This document shows positions 13,184 to 13,748 of a stretch of DNA of 13,748 bases, in pieces. The notes beneath the pieces were generated by a model. That model made no database searches. It saw only the letters and a list, made by a program, of their open reading frames with translations, and was not told the origin of the DNA. Each line of letters starts with the position of its first letter. Within the stretch, counting starts at the first letter, position 1. The translations under genes were made by a program, and so were the position numbers. The stretch lies in assembly GCA_964462335.1 (NCBI GenBank), contig CAYWYG010000022.1, positions 1-13,748 on the forward strand, written 5' to 3'. This stretch comes from JAPUDQ01 sp964462335. GTDB taxonomy: Bacteria > Patescibacteriota > Saccharimonadia > Saccharimonadales > Saccharimonadaceae.

Positions 13184-13202
13184 GGGCAAAAACAGATATA
13201 AT
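13174..13202 (+). promoter_or_regulatory. L31 promoter, full consensus (TTGACA-N17-TATAAT)
   Basis: TTGACA (13174-13179) and TATAAT (13197-13202) are both perfect and separated by 17 nt. The ATG at 13215 follows the -10 by 12 nt, so the leader is at most a few bases. This is the strongest promoter in the window by sequence. Confidence 0.85.
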
Positions 13203-13214
13203 CTACCGTTGACT

Positions 13215-13547
13215 ATGAAAAAAGATTTACACCCTACTGACTATCGTCCTGTGGTTTTCCAGGATGACGCGGCTGGTTTTGCTTTCTTGACGCAAAGCAC
13301 GGCCCAAACCAACGACACGATCACATGGGAAGACGGCAACGAGTACCCACTCGTCAAAGTGCATATATCAAGCGCCAGCCACCCGTTCTTCACCGGTGAA
13401 GAAAAGATCATCGACACCGAAGGCCGCGTCGACCGCTTCAAAGCCCGCTTCGCTGCCGCTGAAAAACGCCGCTCTGAGATAGCGAACAAAGCCAAGAAAT
13501 CCGCCGCCCGCACAGAGAGAAAAGCCGCCAAGGCAGCTCAAGAATAG
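13215..13547 (+). CDS. rpmE2: 50S ribosomal protein L31 type B
   Basis: The N-terminus MKKDLHPTDYRPVVFQDDAA, followed by FLTQST, TITWEDGNEYPL and ISSASHPFFTGEEKI with GRVDRFKARF, is that of the type B L31 of the large subunit, which lacks the zinc-binding cysteines of type A. At 110 residues it exceeds the usual 80-90 because of a basic Ala/Lys tail (about 80-110). I prefer ATG 13215 over TTG 13209 because the product then starts like the family and the spacing to the perfect -10 suits a leaderless mRNA. It is transcribed away from rpsB. Confidence 0.93.
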   Translation: MKKDLHPTDYRPVVFQDDAAGFAFLTQSTAQTNDTITWEDGNEYPLVKVHISSASHPFFTGEEKIIDTEGRVDRFKARFAAAEKRRSEIANKAKKSAARTERKAAKAAQE

Positions 13548-13553
13548 AATTCC

Positions 13554-13725
13554 ATGTTCAGTGTCCTTATAGTAGTATGTACGCTCATACTACCCATTAC
13601 GATTTACCTTTGCAGAAGCAGTGGGTATTCATGCTGTCATATGGGGTTGGCTTGTAGGACTAGCCATCACTGGATGCTTGCTCTATCTCAGGCAGCCCAT
13701 GAACAATAAGCGGCGTCTACTCTGA
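13554..13725 (+). pseudogene. Small two-helix membrane protein, apparently frameshifted
   Basis: ATG 13554, 6 nt after the L31 stop, opens MFSVLIVVCTLILPITIY, then the frame turns into a Cys/Ser/His-rich sequence ending near 13710. In the +1 frame from about 13610 the sequence becomes TFAEAVGIHAVIWGWLVG, continues hydrophobic to CLLYLRQPMNNKRRLL and stops with a TGA at 13723-13725. Removing one T from the TTT near 13606-13611 joins the two into a 56-residue protein with two membrane helices and a positively charged C-terminus. The +1 frame has no start codon of its own. Function unknown; it could also be a chance ORF or an assembly error. Confidence 0.45.
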
Positions 13726-13731
13726 TATACT
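13726..13731 (+). promoter_or_regulatory. Extended -10 (TGA-TATACT) before the last start codon
   Basis: TATACT overlaps the end of the small membrane ORF and lies 7 nt before the ATG at 13739, matching the leaderless pattern elsewhere in the window. Confidence 0.5.
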
Positions 13732-13738
13732 TGTTTCT

Positions 13739-13748
13739 ATGAGTCTCA
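13739..13748 (+). CDS. Start of a further plus-strand gene (MSL...), cut by the window end
   Basis: ATG AGT CTC stands 7 nt after a TATACT box at the window edge. Only three codons are visible, so the call rests on the promoter spacing alone and no product can be named. Confidence 0.4.

Overview
This is a gene-dense, mostly minus-strand stretch of bacterial chromosome of moderate GC, carrying core translation and envelope genes. Several features point to the Patescibacteria/CPR, most likely Saccharibacteria (an inference from gene content, without a tree). Its proteins are compact, with a prolyl-tRNA synthetase that lacks the editing insertion and an EF-Ts of about 198 residues. The classic rpsB-tsf-pyrH-frr-uppS-cdsA-dxr-rseP-proS cluster is present in order but has lost pyrH, cdsA and dxr. 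Many genes have a -10 box only 6-12 nt before the start codon, as expected of leaderless mRNAs. TAA, TAG and TGA are all used as stops, so there is no sign of a reassigned code.

Layout. 1-421: 5' part of a YdjM/DUF457-like membrane metal-dependent hydrolase. 465-1498: a zone of decay with a frameshifted C39-like cysteine peptidase and a broken antitoxin/Fic-Doc toxin pair. 1525-3054: lysS, divergent from a three-helix membrane protein resembling DUF3137 (3157-4287). 4312-6105: greA and proS. 6162-10518: frr, trans-polyprenyl diphosphate synthase, uppS, rseP and a CPBP intramembrane protease, closely packed and ending in a good intrinsic terminator. 10610-11593 (+): an uncharacterised protein whose C-terminal half looks like a degenerate class III nucleotidyl cyclase. 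11636-13078: rpsB-tsf with a repeat-filled spacer. 13215-13547 (+): type B L31, followed by a frameshifted small membrane ORF and the start of another gene.

How the genes work together. S2, EF-Ts, L31, RRF, LysRS and ProRS serve translation, and GreA serves elongation by RNA polymerase. The trans-prenyl synthase and UppS make the undecaprenyl carrier for wall synthesis from isoprenoid precursors, although no precursor pathway gene remains in the cluster. RseP and the CPBP protease are intramembrane proteases co-expressed with them.

The most interesting signals are three. First, an rpsB leader can form two crossing 8-bp helices (an H-type pseudoknot or a switch), one of which buries the ribosome binding site. 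Second, the rpsB and L31 promoters fire in opposite directions through overlapping -35 hexamers. Third, the cyclase-like gene sits where pyrH is normally found. No rRNA, tRNA, CRISPR array or insertion sequence was seen.
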